This document shows positions 1 to 10,532 of a stretch of 64,000 nucleotides of DNA, piece by piece (position 1 is the first letter of the stretch; each line of letters starts with the position of its first letter). The position numbers were made by a program, and so were the translations under genes. This DNA comes from Chroococcus sp. FPU101. GTDB taxonomy: Bacteria; Cyanobacteriota; Cyanobacteriia; Cyanobacteriales; Microcystaceae. The stretch lies in the NCBI RefSeq assembly GCF_017312365.1, contig NZ_BLJI01000018.1, positions 25,512 to 89,511 of the forward strand. Reading direction: 5' to 3'. A model generated the notes under the pieces. It was not told the origin of the DNA and searched no databases. It was given only the letters and a program-made list of their open reading frames with translations.

Positions 1-1
1 T

Positions 2-886
2 GTTAACTTAGAACCCTGCGCTCATTACGGTCGGACTCCTCCTTGTAGCAAAGCTTTAATTGAGGCGGGAATGAAGAAAGTATTTGTGGGCATGATCGAT
101 CCCGATACAAGAGTTTGTGGTAAAGGGATTCAACAGCTAGAAGATGCAGGAATAAAAGTGATTGTTGGGGTAGAAGAAGCGCACTGTCGTAAGCTCAATG
201 AAGCTTTTATCCATCGTATTCGCTTTTCAAAACCCTTTGGTATTCTTAAATATGCGATGACTTTAGATGGTAAAATTGCCACGACAACGGGTCATAGTAG
301 TTGGATTAGTAGTACAGCATCACGCCAACAAGTTCATCAATTACGGGCAACTTGTGACGCGGTGATTATTGGTGGTAATACGGTTCGTCGAGATAATCCT
401 TTTTTAACAACGCATCAAGTCTCAGAACATAACCCGTTACGGGTGGTGATGAGTCGTATTCTTGATTTACCTTTAGAGGCTAATTTGTGGGAAACTCAAG
501 AAGTTCCAACTTTAGTTTTTACGGAAACGAAAACCAATTCAACTCTACAAAAACAGTTATTGAAACGTGGTGTAGAAGTCATCGAACTCCCCGTCTTAAC
601 GCCTGCTATGGTGATGGAACGTCTTTATGAGCGAGGACTTTGTAGTGTTTTGTGGGAATGTGGGGGTACACTAGCGGCTAAAGCGATCGCCGATGGAGCC
701 GTACAGAAAATTTTAGCCTTTATTGCTCCTAAAATTATTGGCGGACAATTCGCACCCTCTCCTGTCGGTGACTTAGGTTTAGAAAAAATGACCGAAGCTT
801 TAGAGTTAGAAAATATTTCCTTTCATGCTATTGATTCGGATTTATTAATAGAAGGTTATTTATCTAAAAATGCTTGGTTAGTTTAG
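2..886 (+). CDS. ribD: Riboflavin biosynthesis deaminase/reductase RibD, 5' end outside the window
   Basis: RibD deaminates the GTP-derived pyrimidine and then reduces its ribosyl side chain in the cytosol, early in riboflavin synthesis. The frame is open from base 2, before the first ATG at 71, and reads LEPCAHYGRTPPC, the second half of the zinc motif of the N-terminal cytidine-deaminase-like domain. The reductase domain follows, starting near PFGILKYAMTLDGKIAT and ending in the typical GG-rich and DLLIEGYL segments. The gene therefore begins before base 1, and starting it at 71 would drop the zinc site. A convergent gene follows after six bases. The family assignment is secure; only the N terminus is missing from view. 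Confidence 0.93.
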   Translation, partial: VNLEPCAHYGRTPPCSKALIEAGMKKVFVGMIDPDTRVCGKGIQQLEDAGIKVIVGVEEAHCRKLNEAFIHRIRFSKPFGILKYAMTLDGKIATTTGHSSWISSTASRQQVHQLRATCDAVIIGGNTVRRDNPFLTTHQVSEHNPLRVVMSRILDLPLEANLWETQEVPTLVFTETKTNSTLQKQLLKRGVEVIELPVLTPAMVMERLYERGLCSVLWECGGTLAAKAIADGAVQKILAFIAPKIIGGQFAPSPVGDLGLEKMTEALELENISFHAIDSDLLIEGYLSKNAWLV

Positions 887-892
887 ATAAAT

Positions 893-1567
893 TTACTGTT
901 TTTTCTGACAATATTCTTGATAGTTTTGAATATAATCCATGATTATTTTGACGGCTTCGGGGCGCAGATTACGTTCAGGAGGAAAATTGTAAACTATAGT
1001 AGACACCGTTTTATAGACAGTACACCACTGAGAAAAATCAGCTAAATAAATTTGAGATTGAGCTAATTTATCTATAAGAGCGATCGTATAATCTTGCGGT
1101 TGTCTAGCGGCAGCAGTCGATAATAAGGTTACTGCGTCTGCTTGTTCTAATTCCCCTTTCCCTCCCAATGCTTTTAGCGTAAAATAATCATCCATCGCTA
1201 ATAGATAACCTAAAGCAAAAATTTCTTCAGTTATCAAAGATTCTAATTTTAAATCGGAACGATTCTTTTGATATTTTTTAGCTAAATAATCTAAATAGAC
1301 AGTAGCATTTGATTGTCCTTCTATTGACCAACCTAAAGCATTAATAATAGCAGCGCGTTGGTCATTCGGAATTGTTGGATCACTTAAAGCATCCATTAAA
1401 GCAGGAGTTAATTGTTTTTGTGCAGCTTTATTAACTAATTCAACATCTTGATAAGCTTGATAAAAATTGGTACTTGTTAAAGGACTATCCGCTTTAGCAA
1501 TAGGAGTGAACCCAGAAATCAAACTAGCAGTGAACCCAGAAATCAACCATTTAGTAACTTTATTCAT
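893..1567 (-). CDS. Exported protein of unknown function, helix-rich
   Basis: I do not recognise this 224-residue protein. The N terminus looks like a signal peptide: charged MNKVTK, a hydrophobic run, and an A-x-A type site at PIAKA, so it probably acts outside the cytoplasmic membrane. The rest is helix-rich with evenly spaced leucines and alanines and could be a HEAT-like solenoid (inference). I chose the ATG at 1567 because an upstream ATG at 1597 would overlap yidD and push the signal peptide inward. With this start the gene lies 10 bases downstream of yidD in the same direction, so the two may be cotranscribed. An 18-base direct repeat lies inside the signal peptide region. Confidence 0.7.
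   Translation of the reverse strand: MNKVTKWLISGFTASLISGFTPIAKADSPLTSTNFYQAYQDVELVNKAAQKQLTPALMDALSDPTIPNDQRAAIINALGWSIEGQSNATVYLDYLAKKYQKNRSDLKLESLITEEIFALGYLLAMDDYFTLKALGGKGELEQADAVTLLSTAAARQPQDYTIALIDKLAQSQIYLADFSQWCTVYKTVSTIVYNFPPERNLRPEAVKIIMDYIQNYQEYCQKKQ
1505..1546. repeat. Two 18-base direct repeats, 24-base period, in a signal peptide
   Basis: AGTGAACCCAGAAATCAA occurs at 1505-1522 and again at 1529-1546. In the minus-strand gene each copy encodes LISGFT, so the hydrophobic core reads LISGFT-AS-LISGFT. The period is a multiple of three, so the frame is kept. Confidence 0.9.
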
Positions 1568-1577
1568 CTTCAAAAAA

Positions 1578-1826
1578 TTAACAACAAGAATCATCACGTG
1601 TCTGTTGATCTTTTTTCAAGGGTACAGGATCATAACCCCCCTGATGCCAAGGATGACAACGTAAAATCCGTTGAGTCGCGAACCAACTTCCTCGAAACAC
1701 CCCAAAACGATCAATCGCTTCTATGGCATACTGAGAACAAGTTGGACGAAAACGACAACTTGGCGGAAATAATGGAGAAATAAAAAGACGATAGCCGCGA
1801 ATTATTGAAATCAAGATGAGTTTCAT
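1578..1826 (-). CDS. yidD: YidD, membrane protein insertion efficiency factor
   Basis: This 82-residue protein has the full YidD signature: an amphipathic N terminus ([15 protein letters not shown]), the cysteine motif [11 protein letters not shown], and [14 protein letters not shown] near the end. YidD acts at the inner face of the membrane and helps insertion of membrane proteins with YidC. In many bacteria it lies beside rnpA and yidC, but here it sits alone next to an exported protein and a divergent phytol-kinase-like gene. Length and motifs match the family, and the ATG at 1826 places [12 protein letters not shown] at the start. Confidence 0.95.
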   Translation of the reverse strand: MKLILISIIRGYRLFISPLFPPSCRFRPTCSQYAIEAIDRFGVFRGSWFATQRILRCHPWHQGGYDPVPLKKDQQTRDDSCC

Positions 1827-1880
1827 GACTAACCCAGAATGACCTAAAGTGGTAATTAGACGAATTCAATAGTTAAAAGG

Positions 1881-2570
1881 TTGTCTGATTTACTTCCTCC
1901 TACTCATCTTCTATTCTCTCTCAGTTTAGTTGCTTTTTACTTGGGACTCATTCTTCTAGTCGCTGAGAGATTAAAGCGTTATTATTCATCTAATAGTGAA
2001 CTGACTCGCAAAGTGGTTCATATTGGTACGGGAAACGTGATTCTGTTGGCTTGGTGGTTAAAGATTCCCGCTTGGGTTGGGATAAGTGCTGCTGTTATTG
2101 CGGCTCTAGTTGCCATAGTTTCCTATTTTGTGCCAATTCTACCCAGTATTAATAGTGTAGGTCGCAAAAGCTTAGGAACTTTTTTTTATGCCGTGAGTAT
2201 CGGCGTTTTGGTGGCGTGGTTTTGGCAAATTCAACAATATCACTTTGCAGCGATCGGAATTCTGATTATGTCGTATGGGGATGGACTCGCAGCCATTGTG
2301 GGACAACGTTTCGGGAAACATCCCTATAGGGTTTGGGGCAATCAAAAAAGTTGGGAAGGTTCCCTAACAATGACGGGAATAAGCTTTATTGTAACTGCGT
2401 TGCTTTTATTATCTGTTTACGGTAATTTGGGGATAATATGGCTGATCGCTTTCATGATCGCTTTGAATGCAACGATTTTAGAAAGTTTTTCCATGTGGGG
2501 TTTAGATAATTTAACTGTACCGTTAGGAAGTGCTGCTTTAGCTTTTGTTTTGTGTCAATGGTTGATTTAA
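1881..2570 (+). CDS. Phytol kinase / dolichol-kinase-like integral membrane protein
   Basis: The 229-residue protein has about seven hydrophobic segments. It carries the motifs of the VTE5/SEC59 CTP-dependent lipid kinase family: ELTRKVVHIGTGN near residue 40, SYGDGLAAIVGQRFGKH near 130, and KSWEGSLTMT near 155. Cyanobacterial members such as Synechocystis slr1652 are linked to phytol phosphorylation for tocopherol synthesis; that role is inferred here by family. The start is a TTG at 1881, because no ATG in frame precedes the first membrane segment; the true start is slightly uncertain. The 3' end overlaps the convergent permease gene by 33 bases. Confidence 0.82.
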   Translation: MSDLLPPTHLLFSLSLVAFYLGLILLVAERLKRYYSSNSELTRKVVHIGTGNVILLAWWLKIPAWVGISAAVIAALVAIVSYFVPILPSINSVGRKSLGTFFYAVSIGVLVAWFWQIQQYHFAAIGILIMSYGDGLAAIVGQRFGKHPYRVWGNQKSWEGSLTMTGISFIVTALLLLSVYGNLGIIWLIAFMIALNATILESFSMWGLDNLTVPLGSAALAFVLCQWLI

Positions 2571-3614
2571 TTTCTCTTCTGTCATGGGAAATCGTAAATC
2601 ACTAATAATCTGTTTCATCACGCTGGCAATGGGAACCGCTAATAATAATCCTAAAATTCCGCCAAGTTGCGCCCCAACAAATAGAGATATTAACAACCAG
2701 ATGGGATTTAAACCGATCATATTTCCTGTAAGTTTGGGAGAGATGACATTATCAACAATTTGATTGACGATAAAATTGGCGATAAAAAACTTGATCCCGA
2801 TATCGAGTTGATTAAAACACAGCAATACTGTCAGGAAAAGACCTAAAATGCCTCCCACTATAGGGATCATAGAACTAATTCCCAAAGCAAAGGCAAATAA
2901 AAGAGCGTAAGGAACTTTCAAGAAGACAAAGATAACAATTAGAGCGACAATGGTAATACCCGATAGAATCAAACGACTCAATAGATAATCTTTAAAGGTT
3001 TTTCGAGTATATTGAGGTATTTTACGATCCCAAGGTTCAGGAAACCAACTTAAGATTCCTCTCCAAAATTCCTCACCCCCAATAAGGAAAAAAATTGTAA
3101 AAACTAAGATAATTAAAGTATTAAAAACACTATTAATCGTCCCTGCCAACAATCCTAAAACTTGACTCCCTAGTAATTCCAAACGCTCAAAAAATCTTTG
3201 AGAAGAATTAGCAACAATTTTACCAACATCAAAAGGAAGTTTCGTGAGGATGGGTTGTTGGGATAAAGCTTGTAAGTCTTTTTGTGTCTGTTCTACCCAT
3301 TGTGGCGCACTGGCAAGTAAATCACTGAGTTGTTTGATAATTAAAGGAATCAGGATTAGAGCAGATGAACTGACGATGAGGAAGGTTAATAATAAAATGA
3401 GGGTAATCGCCAAACTTCTCCTAACCCCCTCTTGCTGCAAGAGTTTAACTGCTAGATCCAGCAAAAAGGCTAATAAATTGGCAATAATTAGAAAATAAAT
3501 TAAAAGTTGGAAATACTTGAGTAATAAAACAATTAACAACCCATTTAAAAAAAATAGGGGAAAAAGAATTGCTAACCTTAACCATTTGGGAAAGGTGAGA
3601 AAGGTTTTATACAT
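2538..3614 (-). CDS. AI-2E family permease (first copy)
   Basis: This 358-residue membrane protein shows the AI-2E transporter layout. There are two hydrophobic hairpins at the N terminus, a soluble amphipathic region (roughly residues 95-150, with SAPQWVEQTQKDLQ), then about five more helices containing GGILGLFLTVLL and GLLLAVPIASVMKQ. Family members export small molecules or ions (TqsA-like, or sodium/proton antiporters); the substrate cannot be read from sequence. A second, diverged member of equal length lies at 15069-16145. It is convergent with the phytol-kinase-like gene and overlaps its last codons. Confidence 0.85.
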   Translation of the reverse strand: MYKTFLTFPKWLRLAILFPLFFLNGLLIVLLLKYFQLLIYFLIIANLLAFLLDLAVKLLQQEGVRRSLAITLILLLTFLIVSSSALILIPLIIKQLSDLLASAPQWVEQTQKDLQALSQQPILTKLPFDVGKIVANSSQRFFERLELLGSQVLGLLAGTINSVFNTLIILVFTIFFLIGGEEFWRGILSWFPEPWDRKIPQYTRKTFKDYLLSRLILSGITIVALIVIFVFLKVPYALLFAFALGISSMIPIVGGILGLFLTVLLCFNQLDIGIKFFIANFIVNQIVDNVISPKLTGNMIGLNPIWLLISLFVGAQLGGILGLLLAVPIASVMKQIISDLRFPMTEEKLNQPLTQNKS

Positions 3615-3744
3615 CCAACATCCTCAAGAAGTTAGCCTAATCAGTACTGTATTTTGATAACTTTGTCAAGTTTCTATAACGCAATTTTTTATGAGCAATG
3701 CGATTAGAAACGTGAAGAACTATTCTAAGTTAGCGCGGAAATCT

Positions 3745-5313
3745 TTAAAAGGTTCTGAGTGAAATATTACTTTTAGGACTTTTAAAAGTCCTAGTTTTTA
3801 AGAACATATTTACTACTTCGGCGACAGGACGACCTAAACCATCGACTTGATAATTCAAGGTCTGCATATCTTGGGCTGAAATCTTGCCCGCTAATTCATC
3901 AATAGCAACCCGTATTTTAGGATATTTGTCAAGTGTTTTTTGATTAAAAATGGGAACCGCTTCATATGGTGGAAAGTAGTGTTTATCGTCGTCTAGTATT
4001 ACTAAATTTAAGATTTTGATTAAGCCATCGGTCGAGTTTCCCGCGACTAAATCCACTTGTTTTTCTTCTAAAGCGCGGTAAATCAAACCTAAATCCATTG
4101 CTTGCGGGGGTTGAGCGAATTTAAGATTATAGGTTTTAGCTAAACCAGAGAAACCGTCTTCTCGATTGAGAAATTCATAACCAAAACCTGCTTGCCATTG
4201 CGGGGTATATTGACCGACTTGCGACAGTTTGGTGAGATGATATTTTTGGGCATCTTCAGAACGGATAATAATTGCAAAAGTGTTATTAAATCCTAAACTG
4301 GGAAACACTGCTAAATTAAATTGTTCTAAGTAAGCTTGTTTGACTTTTTGAAAAACGATTTTCGCATCGCTTAAAGGGGGTTGTTTGAGAATAGTAGTTA
4401 GGGCCGTTCCTGTATACTCAACATAGCCAGCCAATTGCCCTGATTTTACCGCTTCGTGACAAATCCCTGTACCACCTAAATTTAATTGTCGCTCAACTTT
4501 TAAACCCGTTTTCCTCTCGATTTGTTGGGCAAGCATTTCCCCTAAGATGACTTGTTCGGTGAAATTCTTAGAACCAATCACGATCGCAGTATTACCGAGT
4601 GTCTGGGATAATACTAAAATACTTAAGCCCGTAGATCCTAAAATCAGTCCAGTAATGAGTAAAATTGATTTTTTGTTTTTTTTGCGCCCTGTTTGAGTTA
4701 GAGATTTTTCTAGATATCCGATAAACCAGTCTGCAATTAATGCCAAGATTGCCGAAGGAACAGCACCTGCTAGAATCAATTGATTATTAACCGTCGCAAT
4801 GCCGCGAAAAATAAAAACGCCTAAACCTCCTCCCCCAATAGCAGCAGCGATAGTTGCAATACCGACACAAATCACTGTAGCAATGCGAACCCCTGCTAAA
4901 ATCACACCCATCGCTAAGGGTAATTCGACTCTCAATAAAACCTGTCGTTCCGTCATTCCCATTGCCCTAGCCGTTTCTTGTATAGAGGGTGCAATACTTG
5001 TAATTCCAACATAGGTATTACGAATGAGTGGGAGTAAAGCATACAAAGCAAGGGCGACAATTGCAGGTACTTTGCCAATACCGCCTAAGAAAGGAACCGA
5101 AATCAAAAAACCAAATAGCGCAAGACTGGGTATCGTTTGAAGCGTATTCGCAACTGCAAGAACGGGTTTAGCCAAATTAGGACGACGTGTAATCAGTATA
5201 CCTAAAGGAATGCCAATCGCGATCGCAATACTCATCGCCACACCGACTAGCAATAAATGTTCTAGTGTTCTTAAACCAATTTCGGGGGCATAGCGAATCA
5301 AAAAATCAGGCAT
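3745..5313 (-). CDS. Quaternary-amine-type ABC permease fused to its substrate-binding domain
   Basis: The first 200 or so residues are an OpuCB/ProW-type permease with five to six helices and the EAA loop ETARAMGMTERQVLLRVELPLA. A further membrane segment near 215-235 leads into a periplasmic binding domain that starts at GSKNFTEQVILGEMLAQQIE, the OpuCC/osmoprotectant-binding signature. The protein is therefore a permease-receptor fusion and needs no separate binding protein. The likely ligand is glycine betaine, choline or a similar amine, but the residues do not settle this. The ATG at 5313 overlaps the end of the upstream ATPase gene by 8 bases, indicating translational coupling. Confidence 0.9.
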   Translation of the reverse strand: MPDFLIRYAPEIGLRTLEHLLLVGVAMSIAIAIGIPLGILITRRPNLAKPVLAVANTLQTIPSLALFGFLISVPFLGGIGKVPAIVALALYALLPLIRNTYVGITSIAPSIQETARAMGMTERQVLLRVELPLAMGVILAGVRIATVICVGIATIAAAIGGGGLGVFIFRGIATVNNQLILAGAVPSAILALIADWFIGYLEKSLTQTGRKKNKKSILLITGLILGSTGLSILVLSQTLGNTAIVIGSKNFTEQVILGEMLAQQIERKTGLKVERQLNLGGTGICHEAVKSGQLAGYVEYTGTALTTILKQPPLSDAKIVFQKVKQAYLEQFNLAVFPSLGFNNTFAIIIRSEDAQKYHLTKLSQVGQYTPQWQAGFGYEFLNREDGFSGLAKTYNLKFAQPPQAMDLGLIYRALEEKQVDLVAGNSTDGLIKILNLVILDDDKHYFPPYEAVPIFNQKTLDKYPKIRVAIDELAGKISAQDMQTLNYQVDGLGRPVAEVVNMFLKTRTFKSPKSNISLRTF

Positions 5314-6052
5314 AATTTTTTAGACAAGCAAGATAGCGTTTCGCTTCCTCATGACTATCTTTAAAAAATTCCTTGGGTGTTCCCAGACTAACTAATTCTC
5401 CTTCATACATTAAACCGATTCGATGTCCTAAAAACAAAGCTTCTTGTATGTCGTGGGTCACAAAAATAATCGTTTTCCCTAACTGTGATTGTAAATGTTT
5501 TAATTGCTGTTGTAAGTCTAAACGAGTAATCGGGTCAAGTGCGCCAAACGGTTCATCCATCAATAAAATTGGAGGGTCAATTGCTAAAGCCCTTGCTACA
5601 CCGACTCTCTGGCGTTGTCCTCCTGATAGTTCATGGGGATAGCGATCAGCGAATTGTGTGGGTTCTAGTCCAACAAGATGCAATAATTCATATACTCGGC
5701 TTTTAGTGCGTTTTGCTGTCCAATTTTCTAGAGATGGAATCAACCCTACATTCTCCGCGATACTGAGATGGGGAAATAAACCAATTTCTTGAATCACATA
5801 ACCAATACTACGCCGCAATTGAATCACATCCCATGACATTGTAGAATGTCCATTAACCATTACTTCGCCACTACTCGGAGTTAGCAGACGGTTAATCATT
5901 TTCAGTGTCGTCGTTTTTCCGCTTCCACTACGCCCTAATAAAATTAACGCTTCACCTTGCCCAATCTTGAGATTAAGATTAGAAAGTAAATAACAGTTGT
6001 GAATTCGATAATTTACATTTTGAAATTCAACGATAGTATTGTCAGGACGCAT
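5306..6052 (-). CDS. ATPase of a quaternary-amine-type ABC importer
   Basis: A 248-residue ABC ATPase with Walker A GRSGSGKTT, Q-loop YVIQEIGLFPHLS, signature LSGGQRQRVGVARAL, Walker B ILLMDEPFGALD and switch histidine IIFVTHDIQEAL. The best family match is OpuCA/ProV, but it ends soon after the ATPase core and lacks the C-terminal CBS pair that senses ionic strength in many osmoregulated members. It energises the fused permease-receptor encoded immediately downstream with an 8-base overlap, giving a compact two-gene importer. Confidence 0.92.
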   Translation of the reverse strand: MRPDNTIVEFQNVNYRIHNCYLLSNLNLKIGQGEALILLGRSGSGKTTTLKMINRLLTPSSGEVMVNGHSTMSWDVIQLRRSIGYVIQEIGLFPHLSIAENVGLIPSLENWTAKRTKSRVYELLHLVGLEPTQFADRYPHELSGGQRQRVGVARALAIDPPILLMDEPFGALDPITRLDLQQQLKHLQSQLGKTIIFVTHDIQEALFLGHRIGLMYEGELVSLGTPKEFFKDSHEEAKRYLACLKNYA

Positions 6053-6117
6053 GGGGATGATTAATCAATTGATTTATGAGTTATTTTAGAAAAAAAGTTA
6101 TTAGATCAACTGAGATC

Positions 6118-6297
6118 ATGAAACAAACATTTACAGCAAGTATCTGGTTAGAGGGTGAGTGGTACGTTGCCCAGTGTTTAGAAATAGATATTGCTAGTCA
6201 AGGGAAAACAGAAGCAGAAGCATTATTCAATCTTGAAGAAGCTTTAGAATTACACTTTGAATTTCCTCAAGCTACCTTAGTTCCATTGTCAAGATAG
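6118..6297 (+). CDS. HicB-like small protein, no HicA partner
   Basis: A 59-residue protein, MKQTFTASIWLEGEWYVAQC onward, with the HicB fold signature: a beta strand, W-V-A-x-C, then ASQGKTEAEALFNLEEALEL. HicB proteins are usually antitoxins of HicA mRNA interferases, but no HicA-like ORF lies beside it, so it may be an orphan or serve another partner. An in-frame ATG at 6076 would add 14 unusual basic residues, so I prefer 6118. Its last nine bases overlap the convergent MazF-like toxin gene. Confidence 0.72.
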   Translation: MKQTFTASIWLEGEWYVAQCLEIDIASQGKTEAEALFNLEEALELHFEFPQATLVPLSR

Positions 6298-6654
6298 ATT
6301 TAAGTATCGAGCAAAAATTTTTTGTGCTTGCTCTAACAATTCTGTTTCTAAATTACCTAATTGTTTAATCAAACGGACTTTATCAAATGTCATCGGTTCA
6401 ACACAAACTAACAAACTATCTACAGCTAAACCATTTTCCATTGATGCAGGAACATTAACTACAGCAGAAAAAACTCTTGGGTCTAAAGGTTTGACAGAAG
6501 TGAAAGGCAACACTGTAACTTTACTACGTTGCTCATTAAATACAGTGCCAGAGATAATTAAAGCAGGACGAGTTTTACGAATTTCAGTACCAACAGAAGG
6601 ATCAAACGTAACTAACCAGATACTTCCCAGTCGGTAAATGCTGCTTGTTGCCAT
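6289..6654 (-). CDS. MazF/PemK-type endoribonuclease toxin
   Basis: This 121-residue protein matches the MazF/PemK family. GSIWLVTFDPSVGTEIRKTRP carries the conserved N-terminal strand and the GxE-RKTRP substrate loop, then PALIIS, VTVLPFTS and a C-terminal helix. Members cut single-stranded mRNA and arrest growth when not bound by their antitoxin. The gene starts inside the upstream antitoxin gene (43-base overlap in another frame), the usual arrangement for coupled toxin expression. The conserved Arg and Thr/Ser positions are present, so it is probably active. Confidence 0.88.
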   Translation of the reverse strand: MATSSIYRLGSIWLVTFDPSVGTEIRKTRPALIISGTVFNEQRSKVTVLPFTSVKPLDPRVFSAVVNVPASMENGLAVDSLLVCVEPMTFDKVRLIKQLGNLETELLEQAQKIFARYLNLS

Positions 6655-6833
6655 TCATTATCCCATCCTAACTTTAATTCATCAACTAGCTTACAGGCTT
6701 GAGCCAGTTCTTGATCTTCCTCTTGTTTGCGCCATTCTTGTAAAAGAGATTCAATTAAAATATTAGGATCATCCACCTTCTGCACTAGATATTGTAATAG
6801 TTCATCAGATACAGTCAGAGAAATTTGGGCCAT
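6612..6833 (-). CDS. Antitoxin of the MazF-like toxin
   Basis: The protein starts MAQISLTVSDELLQYLVQKV. This is a short strand followed by two helices, as in ribbon-helix-helix antitoxins, and is followed by an acidic, Trp-rich tail (KLGWDNEWQQAAFTDWEVSG) suited to toxin binding. It lies directly upstream of the toxin and overlaps it. An ATG at 6875 would add 14 residues but would place a palindrome within the coding region; I prefer 6833, which leaves the palindrome in the leader as a possible autoregulatory operator. Neither start has a clear Shine-Dalgarno sequence. Confidence 0.72.
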   Translation of the reverse strand: MAQISLTVSDELLQYLVQKVDDPNILIESLLQEWRKQEEDQELAQACKLVDELKLGWDNEWQQAAFTDWEVSG

Positions 6834-6849
6834 GTGTTTATTAGTATTG

Positions 6850-6865
6850 CAAACAAACTTGTTTG
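6850..6865. promoter_or_regulatory. Palindrome upstream of the antitoxin gene, candidate operator
   Basis: CAAACAA and TTGTTTG form a perfect 7-base inverted repeat separated by two bases, 17 bases before the chosen antitoxin start. Antitoxins of this kind normally bind such sites to repress their own operon. The function is inferred. Confidence 0.45.
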
Positions 6866-6976
6866 TATTATTCATTTTACTATGTCATAGAGGTAAATCA
6901 AAAATTTAGATTGATATAGTATTCCCATACTAATCGAGTTCAGATAAAGTAGAGAAAAGCATTTTTATTCAAAACC

Positions 6977-8979
<2,003 letters not shown>

Positions 8980-9039
8980 ATTTAATCAAAAATTAATTCT
9001 GTTATTCTAATCTAAGATCAGAATCAATGGAATAGTAAA

Positions 9040-10344
9040 CTATTTCATGCCTTTAAACTGTTCCTGTGCATTCTTAAACGCTTCTTTCATCACAGATTGA
9101 ATTTTTTTCGGATCAGGTTTTTTGCCACCCATCAGATCACCAAAATAAACACACGCCCCCTCACCTAACGCTACAGTATACGCAGCAGCCCACGAAGCAG
9201 CGATAATACTGCCAAAACCTGGAATAAATTTAATCAATTCTCGTCCGATCGCTTGTGCAACAAATCCTCCTGCGATCGCACTCACGACACCCCCCGCTTG
9301 AGAAGGGGTTAGCATTTGACCATATAGCTTACCCAAAACGCCCACCATTGATACTTGTAAGGCGGTTAGAACGGGCATCGTCGCCAAGGGAATCGGAACA
9401 GCAGCAACAGTAGCCGCAATGATGGCAAAGGCTAAAATATAGCGTCTGGCAACATCTCGATACATATTGCCAATGCTGTCGCCCATTTTTTGATCCAGCA
9501 ATTGATGAATGGTTCTCGCTTCGGCTTCAGGTAACAATTCGGCTAAACTATCTGTGAAGGCTTCAAGTCCATAAAATACTGGAGTATAGCCATCTTCTTC
9601 TAAAGTAAAATCAATTAAAACAGAGCGATCATATAATCCTGTAAAATCTAGCTTGATTTCGTCATAAGCACGTTGAATATCGGCTAAATCGGGTGGATAT
9701 GCAGGATGATCTTCTAAACTTGTGGGGTAGAGTTCATGCAAACAAGTGACAGCGAGTAAACAGGGAATATTTGGATACTTTTGCCGCAACTGTTGAGCAA
9801 TTTGACGTAAGGTATCTGTCGCAAAGTCATTAATTTTGATAGTTAAGATCAAAATTCTGGCGCAGTTGGTTTCCTGTTCTAATTCTTTGATCAGTTCTTC
9901 TATAATTGTTTCGGTATTTTGTTTAACATCCCCTAAACCAACCGTATCCGTAAAAATTAGTAACGGTAAATCAACCGATGGATAGGCATAACGTTCGGTG
10001 TGTTGGGTGTGGGGGCGAAAACCTTGTCCAATAATATCAGCAGATACGCCAGTTAGTCCCCGTATAATTGAACTTTTACCGACTTGGGGTTTACCTAATA
10101 ATAATGCTTCGGTTGTCGGGAGTTCTGAGCGAACTTTTTCTAAAATTTCGGCAACTTGTGTCTCATTGACGCTAAACCATTGAGTAACTTGTTCTAGAGG
10201 CAAGAGTTTCGTTAAGGTTTCAGTAGCAGTACCAAAAACCTCAGTAATACGATTTGTAAGAGCGTTATTGAGGAGATTCGCTTTAAGTTTCTCGCCCTGT
10301 GGCTTGTTTTCTAAAGGTATTTCTGTTTCTTGTTGCTCATTCAT
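9040..10344 (-). CDS. GTPase with C-terminal DUF697-type membrane domain
   Basis: A 434-residue protein with a P-loop GKPQVGKSS (about residues 84-92), a G3 motif DTVGLGD, and a C-terminal region rich in small hydrophobic residues (about 290-400), as in DUF697/YcjF-like proteins. It probably binds GTP at the membrane. Relatives are widespread in cyanobacteria, but no precise role is established to my knowledge. It stands alone between ligA (convergent) and the TspO-like gene (divergent). The ATG at 10344 gives a charged N-terminal extension before the GTPase domain. Confidence 0.78.
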   Translation of the reverse strand: MNEQQETEIPLENKPQGEKLKANLLNNALTNRITEVFGTATETLTKLLPLEQVTQWFSVNETQVAEILEKVRSELPTTEALLLGKPQVGKSSIIRGLTGVSADIIGQGFRPHTQHTERYAYPSVDLPLLIFTDTVGLGDVKQNTETIIEELIKELEQETNCARILILTIKINDFATDTLRQIAQQLRQKYPNIPCLLAVTCLHELYPTSLEDHPAYPPDLADIQRAYDEIKLDFTGLYDRSVLIDFTLEEDGYTPVFYGLEAFTDSLAELLPEAEARTIHQLLDQKMGDSIGNMYRDVARRYILAFAIIAATVAAVPIPLATMPVLTALQVSMVGVLGKLYGQMLTPSQAGGVVSAIAGGFVAQAIGRELIKFIPGFGSIIAASWAAAYTVALGEGACVYFGDLMGGKKPDPKKIQSVMKEAFKNAQEQFKGMK

Positions 10345-10532
10345 TGCGTCTTTTAACAGTCAATCGATTTAAGTTTGTTACTATTAATATTGTATTCATT
10401 AGCCAGTTTTTTCTAGATCGGTTATCCGTATCGAGATAGACCATTCTCTAAGTTAGTTTCTCCCTTGAGATGGGCGATTTATAAAAAATTTTTTGTTAAG
10501 CTTACCATTAAATAAAAAAATCTGCTTGATTT

